Assembly: GCA_037443685.1 (NCBI GenBank) | Contig: JBBINX010000004.1 | Span: forward strand, 1-64,000 | Source: JAHJRJ01 sp037443685 | Lineage (GTDB): Bacteria; Bacteroidota; Ignavibacteria; UBA10030; BY39 | Direction of reading: 5' to 3' | Length of the DNA stretch: 64,000 nt | In this document: positions 18,420 to 27,899 of the stretch, one piece after another | How the letters are laid out: each line of letters starts with the position of its first letter | How positions within the stretch are numbered: the first letter of the stretch is position 1 | Translations under genes and position numbers: made by a program | Notes under the pieces: generated by a model | What the model saw: the letters and a program-made list of their open reading frames with translations, nothing else | Told to the model about the DNA's origin: nothing | The model's database searches: none

Positions 18420-20720
18420 TTATTTTTTTTTGTTTTTCTTTCTTAAAGAATATACAATTCCCATTGCACATAAACCAATTGTTGAAAACGAAATGATAGT
18501 CCCGCTATAAAGTGGTTTCGGTTCAAAGCGGATTTCAATTTTATGGTCGCCTTGACTTACTTCTAAAGCACGTAAATTCCAATTTGCACGTAAAATATTT
18601 TGTTCAGCTCCGTCGATGTATGCTTTCCAACCTGGATAGAAAATTTCACTCAGCACCAAGATACCATCGCTCGGTGTTGTAACATCGAGCGAAATTGAAT
18701 TCAATTTGTAAGTCGTTATTTTTGCGCTCCAAGAATTCCAAGATACGGTTTGTGCTGCTGGTAACTTTATCTCTTTTTCTAATACAACAACTTGCGAGGG
18801 GTCGAAATCGGACTGCGACATAAATTCTTTTATCTTTTCATCTTCGTTAATTACTTTGTAATTATAAACGAACCAAGCACGTGGGAGGTATGTTGTTGAC
18901 TGTGTAAGATCCGTCGATTGTCTTTCTTCGTCTATCTGTATTCTATATTTTGCGTTGTGTAAATCACAAATCTTATCCCAACTTGAGCCAATTGTAAACG
19001 CCCGTTGCAGAGCTAATGGTGTATAACCCTCCATCAAAAAGAGTTTATCAACCATTCCCTGATTTCGGTCTAAAAGCATATTACCGCCTTGTCGAGAATT
19101 AATTCTAAAGTATTCCTTTTTACCTTCTGTTTTCAAAAAGTTTGTCAATTTTCCGGTGCGGTTGTAGTACTTGGTCGGACTTACTTTGCCGTTGTTAAAA
19201 TTGAATCCGAAGTTATGAACATCAATAAATTGAATTAAATAAATTAATGCAATAAAAATAAAACTTGAAATTTTAGATCGACTGAATATAAATATTACGA
19301 TTGCAATAACTGCAATGAAAGCTAACATTATATTTGATTGAGATTGGGCGATAGTTCGAATCTCTTGGAGATATCTCATGTTTTGATGTTCCTGAAATAA
19401 GCCAAGCTGCACGAACCCCCAAACAAAAGCGCCTATTAGAATTGTGATTAAAGATATTTTTGCGAGAAGTTTTTTACTAGCCCGATTGTCTGGCAAGTTT
19501 GAGGATTTTATAATTTCATTCAGACCGAAGCCGCTTAAAATTGCAGCGGAAAATGTGAACCAGAGGGACATACGACCTGGATTTCTGAATAAATGAAAAC
19601 CGGGTATGTTATGAAAGAAAAATTTGTGAAGTATAAAAAAATCGCCTAATGCGTATAAAATTGCAAAAAGAAAAGTGATTGAAAAGAACAGCACCAATTT
19701 ATTTTTATGAATAATTGAAAAAGCAAATAGGGCAAAAAGTAAACCCGCTATACCAATATAAAAATTTGTTTCCCAGTATTGCCAATACTGCCAGGGGCCC
19801 CAATAATTACTTACTTGAGCACTTTGTTCGCCGAAAAATTTTGGAATTAATAGTGTAATTATTTGTTGTGGGTGGAAGGTTCCTTCCTGTGATTTCTCAT
19901 ACGAAATTTCGGCGCGGTTTGATAACGGCGCAAGTTCAAGTGTCGGTAAAATTTGAATCGCAGTTAATAGGACTGCAATTAGAACAAAACCTACTGCTAT
20001 GGGAGTTATCGCGAATGCTTGATTAAAATTTGTCTCTTTAAGTTTAACGATGAATAAAAAAACAAAGTAAAACAACAACAACAAAAAGATGTATAGGCTG
20101 AGTTGTGGGAATCCGGCGAGAACTGAATGACCAAGCGTTAATCCGCCGAGGATAGTGTAAAACAAAGATTTTTGTTCAATAGCTTTAGTGAAAAGAAGCA
20201 AAACAAGCGGCAGCCAAGCTACGTGATTGATGATTATCTGATGAATACCGTGGGTTATCATAAATCCCGATAGCATATAAACCAGCCCACTGAACAAAGC
20301 AGGAAGTTTTTCGAGTTTGAAATGCGTCATTAAAAAATACATACTGACACCAGCAAGTATGTAATGCAGGATTATAAAAAACTCAACCCAAAAAAAATGA
20401 AGTTTCTCGCCGCTTACAAAAAACATTTGAATTAAATTCGGTATATAAAAGACCGCCGATTGTATATCGGCTTGGAAGGGCATTCCGCTGAATGTGAAAG
20501 GATTCCAGAGAGGCAGTTCGGCGTTTGCAAGTGAAACGGCAGCAAAATTTCGGAACGGATAAAATTGATAAAGAAAATCTTCCCACATAAATGCTTTTTG
20601 AAGCAAAATATCTCTGAAGAAAAATACAACTGAAATAACTATTACAGATACCGCATGCCAGTTTTTTATATCGAAGTTTTTTTTCTCTTGAAGTTGTTTC
20701 AGTCTTTCCTTTTTACCCAT
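18420..20720 (-). CDS. YfhO-family multi-membrane-spanning protein (GT-C-like)
   Basis: 766 aa integral membrane protein with about 12 helices and a C-terminal periplasmic beta domain (about 620-735) before a last helix. The early loop 'FMWEDFLYQFYPFRNFAAVSLANAELPLWNPFTFSGMPFQADIQ' matches the YfhO family, including the acidic 'ED' pair expected at the active site of GT-C enzymes. 'FYPGWKAYIDGAE' and 'GDHKIEIRFEPKPLYSG' are the conserved C-terminal motifs. Probably a periplasmic glycosyltransferase that uses the lipid-linked sugar made by the neighbouring GT2 enzyme (inference). The stop lies 3 bp from the start of that gene. Confidence 0.85.
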   Translation of the reverse strand: MGKKERLKQLQEKKNFDIKNWHAVSVIVISVVFFFRDILLQKAFMWEDFLYQFYPFRNFAAVSLANAELPLWNPFTFSGMPFQADIQSAVFYIPNLIQMFFVSGEKLHFFWVEFFIILHYILAGVSMYFLMTHFKLEKLPALFSGLVYMLSGFMITHGIHQIIINHVAWLPLVLLLFTKAIEQKSLFYTILGGLTLGHSVLAGFPQLSLYIFLLLLFYFVFLFIVKLKETNFNQAFAITPIAVGFVLIAVLLTAIQILPTLELAPLSNRAEISYEKSQEGTFHPQQIITLLIPKFFGEQSAQVSNYWGPWQYWQYWETNFYIGIAGLLFALFAFSIIHKNKLVLFFSITFLFAILYALGDFFILHKFFFHNIPGFHLFRNPGRMSLWFTFSAAILSGFGLNEIIKSSNLPDNRASKKLLAKISLITILIGAFVWGFVQLGLFQEHQNMRYLQEIRTIAQSQSNIMLAFIAVIAIVIFIFSRSKISSFIFIALIYLIQFIDVHNFGFNFNNGKVSPTKYYNRTGKLTNFLKTEGKKEYFRINSRQGGNMLLDRNQGMVDKLFLMEGYTPLALQRAFTIGSSWDKICDLHNAKYRIQIDEERQSTDLTQSTTYLPRAWFVYNYKVINEDEKIKEFMSQSDFDPSQVVVLEKEIKLPAAQTVSWNSWSAKITTYKLNSISLDVTTPSDGILVLSEIFYPGWKAYIDGAEQNILRANWNLRALEVSQGDHKIEIRFEPKPLYSGTIISFSTIGLCAMGIVYSLRKKNKKK

Positions 20721-20721
20721 A

Positions 20722-21816
20722 TTACTTCTTCAGAAGTTTCTGAATTGTGTTGAAAACTTTATCGACATGAATGTATTGCATGCAATTATTTTGACAAGTA
20801 GGAGAAAAATAGCAATCGCATTTGAACTCAGGCTCTAAGATTTTCCCAAGTCCGTAAAGTTCAAATTCGTTTTTGTTGAAGATATTGTTAAAAAGAACAA
20901 TCTTTTTCTTAAGTCCGATTGTAACGTGCATAGCCATTGTCACGCCGGTTACAATTAAATCACACTGATTCACTTCGCTGATAAATTGTTTGAGAGGAAA
21001 GTTTCCTAAATAGGTTGTGCCACTTTGCTTAGCAATTTTTAAATTCTTCTGGTGTTCCTGCTCACCACCGAGTAATAGTGGGAGATAACCGGCTTTCTTC
21101 AATTTTTGTGCAAGTTCGATCCAATATTTTTCGGGCCATAAACGAGAAGTCCAGCGACCGCCGCAGCCGGTATTCAAGCCGATAATCTTTTTGTTCTTCG
21201 GAAGTTTCCAACTGAATTCATCCGACCTATTTTCCAAAATATATTCTTCTCCCTTAAATTTGAAACCCGCAATCTCAAAAATTTCTTCTAAATAATTTTT
21301 TGTGTTTGCTTTGTTAACATCATCGAATAGTCCCGTAATAAATTTATGCTCAGAATCCTGGTTAATTGGGGCGCATTTACCGTTTTTTAAGACGAACCCT
21401 TTTTTGATTCGAGCTGAGAGGATGGAACAAAGAGCTGATGCTTCCTTGTCTTTATCGAAATTATAGATTGTATTAAAATAAACAGCTTGTAAGGTGGTGA
21501 TGCTTTGGACAGTAAACGGTAGAACTACATCCACAGAACTTGGAACTATTTCAGGCGAGTAAGTCAGCCACCAGATTTCGGCTTTTGGTTTTATCTTTTT
21601 GAGTTTATTAAGAATTGGAGTCGTTCGGATAACATCGCCGATCGCTCCGAGTTTAATAATTAAAATTTTCCCGTTCGTCTTATCGTAATGTTGGCAAACT
21701 TTGCCTTTGTTATCGAAACAATGGACACCAAATTTTTTGTGTGGTTTACACGGAATGTCGCCGCGAAAATGCCGACAATCGGTTTTTATTTTACAATGAC
21801 TGATCTGCTTTACCAT
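20722..21816 (-). CDS. Glycosyltransferase family 9 (heptosyltransferase-like) with terminal cysteine clusters
   Basis: 364 aa. The GT9 start 'ILIIKLGAIGDVIRTTPILNKL' begins only at about residue 50, preceded by an unusual extension with Cys at about 8, 14, 23, 33 and 41. Near the C terminus there is a second cluster, 'KCDCYFSPTCQNNC'. 'IIGLNTGCGGRWTSRLWPEKYW' and 'LLGGEQEHQKN' belong to the donor domain, and 'CDLIVTGVTMAMHVTIGLKKKIVLF' is the conserved GT9 C-terminal motif. Heptosyltransferases add ADP-heptose to LPS cores, but the sugar here is not certain. The cysteine clusters suggest a metal site. Its last base overlaps the upstream GT2 gene's stop. Confidence 0.85.
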   Translation of the reverse strand: MVKQISHCKIKTDCRHFRGDIPCKPHKKFGVHCFDNKGKVCQHYDKTNGKILIIKLGAIGDVIRTTPILNKLKKIKPKAEIWWLTYSPEIVPSSVDVVLPFTVQSITTLQAVYFNTIYNFDKDKEASALCSILSARIKKGFVLKNGKCAPINQDSEHKFITGLFDDVNKANTKNYLEEIFEIAGFKFKGEEYILENRSDEFSWKLPKNKKIIGLNTGCGGRWTSRLWPEKYWIELAQKLKKAGYLPLLLGGEQEHQKNLKIAKQSGTTYLGNFPLKQFISEVNQCDLIVTGVTMAMHVTIGLKKKIVLFNNIFNKNEFELYGLGKILEPEFKCDCYFSPTCQNNCMQYIHVDKVFNTIQKLLKK

Positions 21817-22913
21817 TACTTCAAGATTTCTTTTATGGAAAATTCTTCTTTTGATGCCCGGGTTTTCGTAATCATTTCACCGATAAGTCCGATAGAGATG
21901 AATTGTATTCCTACGATCATTAGTAACACACCCCCTAAGAATAAAGGACGATTGGTCAGGGGTAGACCTCTAAACCATTCGACAACAAGCCAAGCGTCAA
22001 TAACGAAACCGGCTGTTGAGAAAATTATACCCCAGAGACCGAATAAGTGCAAAGGTCTTTGTAGGTATCGTGTGGTAAAAAGCATAGTCATTAAATCTAA
22101 AAACCCTTTCCAGAAACGGCCGAATCCGAATTTGGTTTTACCATACTTACGAGGATTATGCTGAACAGGTATTTCGCCGACCGAAAAACCTTTCCAATGA
22201 GCTAAGGCAGGAATATATCTGTGCAACTCGCCGTAAACATTGATTTCTTTTATAACGTCTTTTTTATAAGCTTTTAAACCACAATTAAAATCGTGTATTT
22301 TAATTCCAGTAAATAATGAAGTAACGAAATTAAAGAAGCGAGAAGGAATGGTTTTTGTAAGTGGGTCGCGGCGCTTCTTTTTCCATCCTGAAACCAAATC
22401 GACACCTTTCAATAAAGCATTTGTTAAATTTGGTATTTCAGATGGATCATCTTGTAAGTCAGCGTCCATCGTTATAATGATATCACCTTTTGCTTGTTCG
22501 AAGCCGGCTGACAAAGCGGCTGATTTACCATAATTTCTTCTAAAAATGATCAGTTTTACGCGGTTATCTTTTTGGCGTATTTCTTTTAATACTTTAACCG
22601 AATCATCCGTGCTGCCATCGTCGACGAATACGATTTCATATTTACTATTCATCGAAACCAAAGTATAATGAAGTTTATCGTATAATTCTTTTAAAGAATC
22701 ATGTTCATTATAGAGCGGGATTACGACCGAGATATACAATTGTGGCGTGGGTACTCGTGGTGTTTCTTTTCTCGCTTCTTTTCGTTCTTGCGAGTAATGA
22801 GGCCTATATCTTCGTCGCTGAGGTCTTTGTTGCTTCTGTTGTTTCGGTTGTTCGACCACCACGGGTACATCAGTATTCTGCTTCTGTTCAGGTTGTTGAT
22901 TATTCTCAACCAT
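21816..22913 (-). CDS. Polyprenyl-phosphate glycosyltransferase, GT2, with disordered N-terminal extension
   Basis: First gene of the polysaccharide operon, 365 aa. Residues 1-57 are low complexity, rich in Gln, Pro, Arg and Lys, and probably disordered and basic. The GT2 domain then starts at 'YISVVIPLYNEHDSLKELYDKL', with 'IVFVDDGSTDDS' and 'IIITMDADLQDDPSEIPNL' (DAD metal site). 'RYIPALAHWKGFSVGEIPV' is the acceptor loop. Two C-terminal helices (about 285-310, 325-350) anchor it in the membrane. It resembles dolichol-phosphate mannosyltransferase-type enzymes. An AGAGGAT ribosome site precedes the ATG. Confidence 0.88.
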   Translation of the reverse strand: MVENNQQPEQKQNTDVPVVVEQPKQQKQQRPQRRRYRPHYSQERKEARKETPRVPTPQLYISVVIPLYNEHDSLKELYDKLHYTLVSMNSKYEIVFVDDGSTDDSVKVLKEIRQKDNRVKLIIFRRNYGKSAALSAGFEQAKGDIIITMDADLQDDPSEIPNLTNALLKGVDLVSGWKKKRRDPLTKTIPSRFFNFVTSLFTGIKIHDFNCGLKAYKKDVIKEINVYGELHRYIPALAHWKGFSVGEIPVQHNPRKYGKTKFGFGRFWKGFLDLMTMLFTTRYLQRPLHLFGLWGIIFSTAGFVIDAWLVVEWFRGLPLTNRPLFLGGVLLMIVGIQFISIGLIGEMITKTRASKEEFSIKEILK

Positions 22914-22940
22914 TTTATCCTCTTATAATTATTTCAAGTC

Positions 22941-22969
22941 AAGATACGACTATTTATTAATAAAATCAA
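22941..22969 (-). promoter_or_regulatory. Candidate sigma-70 promoter for the polysaccharide operon
   Basis: On the minus strand TTGATT (22969-22964), a 17-bp spacer and TATCTT (22946-22941). It ends 27 bp upstream of the first ATG of the operon. It lies back to back with the promoter of the AsmA operon. Confidence 0.5.
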
Positions 22970-22991
22970 CGAACTATTTAAAATTTATTTA

Positions 22992-23020
22992 TTGACATTA
23001 CTTTCTTATTTAATTATATT
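22992..23020 (+). promoter_or_regulatory. Candidate strong sigma-70 promoter for the AsmA operon
   Basis: TTGACA at 22992-22997, exactly 17 bp, then TATATT at 23015-23020. This is a perfect -35 and a five-of-six -10. It is 42 bp upstream of the chosen ATG at 23063. Confidence 0.6.
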
Positions 23021-23062
23021 TTCACTAAATAATTAAAATATCTAATTAAGAATGAGGTGTTT

Positions 23063-25612
23063 ATGACTCGCAAAAAGAAAATATTTTGGCTTTTCTTATT
23101 ATCTATCCCGTTCATTATTATTGTCGGGGCTGCAGTCTTTTTAAAACTTTATTTCAATAGCGAACGGCTGAAAAACTTTGTCATCCCTGAAATTGAAAAA
23201 GTAACTCAGCGGCAGGTCGAAATTAAAGACATCTCATTATCAATTTTTCCAACATTCGGAATTGATATCGAAGGCATCAGAATTTCTAATCCACCGAACG
23301 TAAAGTTCGAATGCAAGGACTTTATTTCTATTGACGAATTATTGATAGACGTCGAGATTTTTGCACTATTAAAAAATAGAGTCGAAGTGAATGAATTTTT
23401 TATCACAAAACCGGTAATTTTTCTTGAAGTTAATAAAGATGGTATAACAAATTATTCGATACAGGAAGGTGCCAATAAAAGCGAAAAAATACCAGAAGCT
23501 GATGTAAAATCGGATTTCAGATCATCTGCTGGATTTCTTGTGTCGAATTTACGTGTCATCAATGGGAAGGTTCAATATTTAGATTTTAAAGAAGATACTC
23601 GATTTGTGGTTGAGGGGTTCAACCAAAACACCCGCATTGCAACATCATCTGGCGCTAATAACATATTAGTAAAATCCGATGTCGGAATTGATGGGATTAG
23701 TTATGGCTCAATCCAAAGGTTACTTTTAGAAAAACTTCCTGTTAAAACGAATATGATTTTAACTTATGATGTCGAGAAAGACGAGTTTGCATTCGATTCA
23801 GTTTTAGTTACGGTTCGTGATCTAAGATTTAGAACGACTGGAATAATTGCGCATACACAAACGACTCCATACGTAGATTTAAAAATAGAATCAAACAACG
23901 AACAAATATCTAATTTACTCACACTCCTTCCCAAAGATTTTTTTAAGGCTTCCGAGGGCTTAAACACAACAGGATCGTTCACTCTTTCGTTGACGGTTAA
24001 AGGCGAACTCTCCGATACCTCAATTCCTACTGTAGCCGGAAATTTTTCAGCATTGAACGGAACACTTAAATATGTGCAACTTCCTAAGTCAATCACTAAT
24101 ATTAATTTTAACGGAGAATTCGAGCGCACACAAAAAACAGGCAAGTTTGCAATAAATAATATTTCGTTGAATTTAGGGAACAATAGCATAACAGGAAAAT
24201 TGAATATCAGTGATTTCGACTATCCGACAATCTTAGCAAAATTTAACGCAGATTTAAATTTAGATGATATAAGAGAATATTATCCATTAGAAAAAGGAAC
24301 CGAGTTTTCCGGAATGATGAAGAGCAGCATTTCTATTACTGGGAAAGTGAAAGAGCCAAAAAATATTAAAGCGGACGGGAATATAGTTTTTATTAATGGA
24401 GCGATGATAATGGCAGACTTACCAAAACCAATGAAAAATTTTACAGGTACGATTACATTCAATAACCGAGTATTAGAATCAAAACAGTTGGCACTGAATA
24501 TCGGAGAGTCTGATTTAAAGTTAGCATTCACGATGAAGGATTATTTAGCATTGTTTCTAAAAGAAGCTGAAGGGAAGCCGGCCCTTACGTTGACATTAGA
24601 TTCAAAAAATCTCCACACAGCCGATTTGATGCCCGAACAAAGCAAAGTAACGAAAGTCGAAGAAAAACCGAAACAAGTTGGACTCCCATTTCCGGATGCT
24701 GATGTTACTGCTAACGTGAATATACAAAATTTGTATACCGAGAAGTTCGATTTTTCAAACGCTCGCGGCTCAATGAATATAAAAGATGGAATTGTAACAC
24801 TCCAGAAGTTTTCTGTGAATGCTTTTCAAGGGAACATAACAACGCACGGAACTCTTGACTTAAGAAAATTTGCGGAACGTCCATTTAATCTTGACCTCGA
24901 TATAGCAGGAGTAGAAGCTAATGCATTCCTTCCGAAATTTACTTCCTTCGGGAATAATTTTTTCGGTAAATTCACAATGAATACAAAATTAAAAGGAAGC
25001 CTCGACGACACACTCGGGCTAATATCTAGAACTTTGGTAGGAGACGGAAGGGTTCAGGTGAACGACGGTAGATTAGTAGGTTACCCATTAATGGTGTCTA
25101 TTGCAGATTTTACAGGAATTCAGGAGTTGCGGTCGGTTGACTTTAAAAATTGGTCAAATTTATTCACTATCTCGAACGGTCGAATTTTGATAAAGGACTT
25201 AAAAATTAATTCACTGAACAGCGATTTTACTGTTAATGGTTCGCAAGGATTTGACAATACACTTGATTACGGAATTGCTGTAAAATTATCGGCCGCACTT
25301 TCTGAAAAAATTAAATTAGGTGGGAATGCCAGTCAAGTAATAAACCTAATGAAAGATAAAGAAGGCAGAGTTACTTTAAATTTATCCGTCGGTGGACATT
25401 CATCGAAACCCACTGTAAGCTTAAATACAAAAGAGCAACAGAAACAATTAGAAGAGCTGGCACGGCAGGAGTTTGAGAAAAAGAAAAGCGAATTAGAAGA
25501 GAAGATTTTGCAAGATGTCAAACAAATAACTGATAGTGTAAAACAGAAGGGCGTCGAAGATTTAAAGAAAAAAGGGGAAGATGCCCTGAAGAAATTGTTT
25601 AGGAAGCCATAA
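23063..25612 (+). CDS. AsmA-family envelope protein
   Basis: 849 aa. The ATG at 23063 is preferred over a GTG 6 bp upstream because the GAGG ribosome site (23054-23057) overlaps the GTG. A single N-terminal membrane helix (about 8-28) is followed by a very long beta-rich periplasmic part with repeated 'G.l.l.g..v.l...s.n...g.i...G.ldl' patterns typical of AsmA/TamB-like proteins. The AsmA C-terminal domain appears at about 560-770 ('NARGSMNIKDGIVTLQKF', 'GDGRVQVNDGRL'). The last 60 residues are a charged coiled coil. Such proteins are implicated in lipid transport between the two membranes. It heads an operon with rsmA and mgtE; rsmA starts 3 bp after its stop. Confidence 0.85.
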   Translation: MTRKKKIFWLFLLSIPFIIIVGAAVFLKLYFNSERLKNFVIPEIEKVTQRQVEIKDISLSIFPTFGIDIEGIRISNPPNVKFECKDFISIDELLIDVEIFALLKNRVEVNEFFITKPVIFLEVNKDGITNYSIQEGANKSEKIPEADVKSDFRSSAGFLVSNLRVINGKVQYLDFKEDTRFVVEGFNQNTRIATSSGANNILVKSDVGIDGISYGSIQRLLLEKLPVKTNMILTYDVEKDEFAFDSVLVTVRDLRFRTTGIIAHTQTTPYVDLKIESNNEQISNLLTLLPKDFFKASEGLNTTGSFTLSLTVKGELSDTSIPTVAGNFSALNGTLKYVQLPKSITNINFNGEFERTQKTGKFAINNISLNLGNNSITGKLNISDFDYPTILAKFNADLNLDDIREYYPLEKGTEFSGMMKSSISITGKVKEPKNIKADGNIVFINGAMIMADLPKPMKNFTGTITFNNRVLESKQLALNIGESDLKLAFTMKDYLALFLKEAEGKPALTLTLDSKNLHTADLMPEQSKVTKVEEKPKQVGLPFPDADVTANVNIQNLYTEKFDFSNARGSMNIKDGIVTLQKFSVNAFQGNITTHGTLDLRKFAERPFNLDLDIAGVEANAFLPKFTSFGNNFFGKFTMNTKLKGSLDDTLGLISRTLVGDGRVQVNDGRLVGYPLMVSIADFTGIQELRSVDFKNWSNLFTISNGRILIKDLKINSLNSDFTVNGSQGFDNTLDYGIAVKLSAALSEKIKLGGNASQVINLMKDKEGRVTLNLSVGGHSSKPTVSLNTKEQQKQLEELARQEFEKKKSELEEKILQDVKQITDSVKQKGVEDLKKKGEDALKKLFRKP

Positions 25613-25615
25613 CGA

Positions 25616-26443
25616 ATGGTAGTAAAGACAAGCACTATTGTTACAAAACCGAAAAAATCGCTAGGACAAAATTTTTTAATCGATGATAATATCGCAAAGA
25701 AAATTGTAGAAAGTCTTAATTTGTCTGCGGATGACGTTGTAATTGAAATAGGTCCGGGAGAAGGCTCGCTTACCAAATTTATTCTCGAGAGAGTATCAAA
25801 ATTGATAGCTGTAGAGATCGACAGTAGTTTATCTGTTGAACTTACTCGTAAGTTTCCAACCGAAAAGTTAGAAGTGATGAATAAGGATGTATTAGACTTA
25901 AAATATTCACGCTTAATAGAAAAATCCGGAAAAAAAATGCGACTTGTTGGAAATATTCCTTACTATTTAACAAGTGAGATTTTGTTCAATGCAATCGATA
26001 ACAGATCTTGTATATCTGATCTTACTATAATGATACAACGTGAAGTAGCCCAACGAATTGCTGCGAAGTGCGGAACGAAAAATTACGGAATACTTTCTGT
26101 GCTTACGCAATTTTACGGTAAGCCAGAAATTCTATTCAATGTTTCAGCAAATTGTTTTTACCCAAAACCAACAGTAACATCAAGTGTAGTAAGGATAATA
26201 TTTTATGATGAAATTCCTTATATTGCAGACGAAGATTTGTTTCGTCTAATCGTCAGAACAACTTTTGGTAAACGCCGGAAGACTTTAAGGAATGGATTAA
26301 AGTATTTACCCTTCGATGAAGATATTACCCGAAAGATTATTGACGCCGTTGATTTTCCTTTGGATAAAAGACCCGAACAATTGAGTGTTGAAGAATTTGC
26401 AGACTTAACTGCAAAAATTAATCAAATAATAATAAATGGTTGA
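25616..26443 (+). CDS. rsmA: 16S rRNA dimethyladenosine transferase
   Basis: Dimethylates the two adjacent adenines near the 3' end of 16S rRNA during 30S maturation; also known as KsgA. 275 aa, normal length. 'KKSLGQNFLIDDNIAKKIVESL' is the family opening, 'VIEIGPGEGSLTKFIL' binds SAM, and 'LVGNIPYYLTSEILF' holds the catalytic NIPY. 'FYPKPTVTSSVVRI' and 'FGKRRKTLRNGLK' are conserved in the C-terminal domain. Its 3' end overlaps mgtE by 8 bp, so the two are co-transcribed. Confidence 0.96.
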   Translation: MVVKTSTIVTKPKKSLGQNFLIDDNIAKKIVESLNLSADDVVIEIGPGEGSLTKFILERVSKLIAVEIDSSLSVELTRKFPTEKLEVMNKDVLDLKYSRLIEKSGKKMRLVGNIPYYLTSEILFNAIDNRSCISDLTIMIQREVAQRIAAKCGTKNYGILSVLTQFYGKPEILFNVSANCFYPKPTVTSSVVRIIFYDEIPYIADEDLFRLIVRTTFGKRRKTLRNGLKYLPFDEDITRKIIDAVDFPLDKRPEQLSVEEFADLTAKINQIIING

Positions 26444-27860
26444 AATAAAATCAAATATTGAAAACACAAACGAAGATGCCGCCTCAACGTCAATACGTCG
26501 AGGATTGAAAACTATTGAAGTTGACGAAGAACTAATATCCGATATCGAAGAACTTATTCACGAAAAAGTTGCACCTGCGTTATTAAACATTCTCACCGAT
26601 CTTCATCCAGCAGATATTGCTGAAATTATCAACCACTTAAAAGAAGTTGAAGACAAAGAATATATTTTTAATTTACTCGATGTAACAACAGCCGGCGAAG
26701 TTTTATTAGAGTTAGATATCGGAATCCGTCGAGATTTACTGAAAACATTATCACAAGAACGGATCTCGTTGTTAGTCGGACAGTTGGAGTCGGATGATGC
26801 AACCGATATTATCGCAGAACTATCGGACAGGATGGCAGATACGGTTCTGCGCGGTATGCCCGTTGAAGATTCGGCAGAAGTTCAGGAATTGTTGCGATAT
26901 CCTGAAGATACAGCCGGCGGCATAATGGCAACGGAGTTGGTTACGGTGAATATCCACGACACTATTCACCAAGCGATGGATAAAGTTCGTGAAGTTGCAA
27001 AAGATATCGAAGATATCAATGTTATGTATGCGGTTGATGATGAAAATACATTGTGTGGAATTTTGGCACTAAAAGATTTAATTACTAATTCACCGCGACA
27101 ACGGATTCAGAAATCTATGTCAGCTGATATCATCAGTGTTAATGTGATGACCGACCAAGAAGAAGTCGCAAATATTATGCAAAAATACGATCTTATCTCA
27201 ATTCCAGTTGTAAACGATAAAAACCAGTTAGTAGGTAGAATTACTATTGACGACGTAGTGGATGTTATTAAAGAAGAAGCGACGGAAGATATTGAAAAAA
27301 TGGCTGGTATAACAGGAACGGAAACTTCATCATCGTCCGTACTGCAAGTGATGCGATTGAGGTTACCGTGGCTTTTAATGGCATTTGTCGGCGAATTATT
27401 ATCGGCTGTTGTGTTGAGCGAATTTCAATCCTCACTTGAAAAAATACTAGTGGCTGCATTCTTTATTCCAATTGTTATGGCAATGGGTGGTAATGCAGGC
27501 ATTCAATCTTCAGCAATAGTAGTGCGCGGACTTGCGACCGGTGAAATTTGGATTGGACAAATCAGACATCGGCTGTTAAAAGAATTCAGTGTTGCCATAT
27601 CGAATGGACTAATTTTAAGCTCGCTTCTGGTTCTGGTCTCCTCGGTTTGGTTTGGAGATTTTTGGTTCGGATTTGCAATTGGGGTCGCTTTGCTTATTGT
27701 TGTTATCAATGCTACAGTCGTCGGTGCTATGATGCCATTTGTATTGAATAGAATTAAAATTGATCCGGCAGTATCTACTGGTCCTTTCATTACTACGACA
27801 AATGACGCCCTCGGGTTACTCATCTATTTTATGTCGTTAACCATTATCTATTTACGTTAA
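26436..27860 (+). CDS. mgtE: Magnesium transporter MgtE
   Basis: 474 aa magnesium channel. An N-terminal superhelical domain (about 30-155, 'LTDLHPADIAEIINHL') precedes a pair of CBS domains (about 160-285, 'VNVMTDQEEVANIMQKYDLISIPVVND'). A connecting helix leads to five membrane helices (about 310-474). 'MAMGGNAGIQSS' and 'ATVVGAMMPFVLNRIKIDPAVSTGPFITTTNDALG' are the pore-lining motifs with the conserved Asp. In characterised MgtE the cytosolic domains close the pore when magnesium is plentiful. It overlaps rsmA; the pairing with rRNA maturation may be only positional. Confidence 0.95.
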   Translation: MVEIKSNIENTNEDAASTSIRRGLKTIEVDEELISDIEELIHEKVAPALLNILTDLHPADIAEIINHLKEVEDKEYIFNLLDVTTAGEVLLELDIGIRRDLLKTLSQERISLLVGQLESDDATDIIAELSDRMADTVLRGMPVEDSAEVQELLRYPEDTAGGIMATELVTVNIHDTIHQAMDKVREVAKDIEDINVMYAVDDENTLCGILALKDLITNSPRQRIQKSMSADIISVNVMTDQEEVANIMQKYDLISIPVVNDKNQLVGRITIDDVVDVIKEEATEDIEKMAGITGTETSSSSVLQVMRLRLPWLLMAFVGELLSAVVLSEFQSSLEKILVAAFFIPIVMAMGGNAGIQSSAIVVRGLATGEIWIGQIRHRLLKEFSVAISNGLILSSLLVLVSSVWFGDFWFGFAIGVALLIVVINATVVGAMMPFVLNRIKIDPAVSTGPFITTTNDALGLLIYFMSLTIIYLR

Positions 27861-27899
27861 TCAATAATCCTGTCACAAACAGTTTATAAATAATTACAC

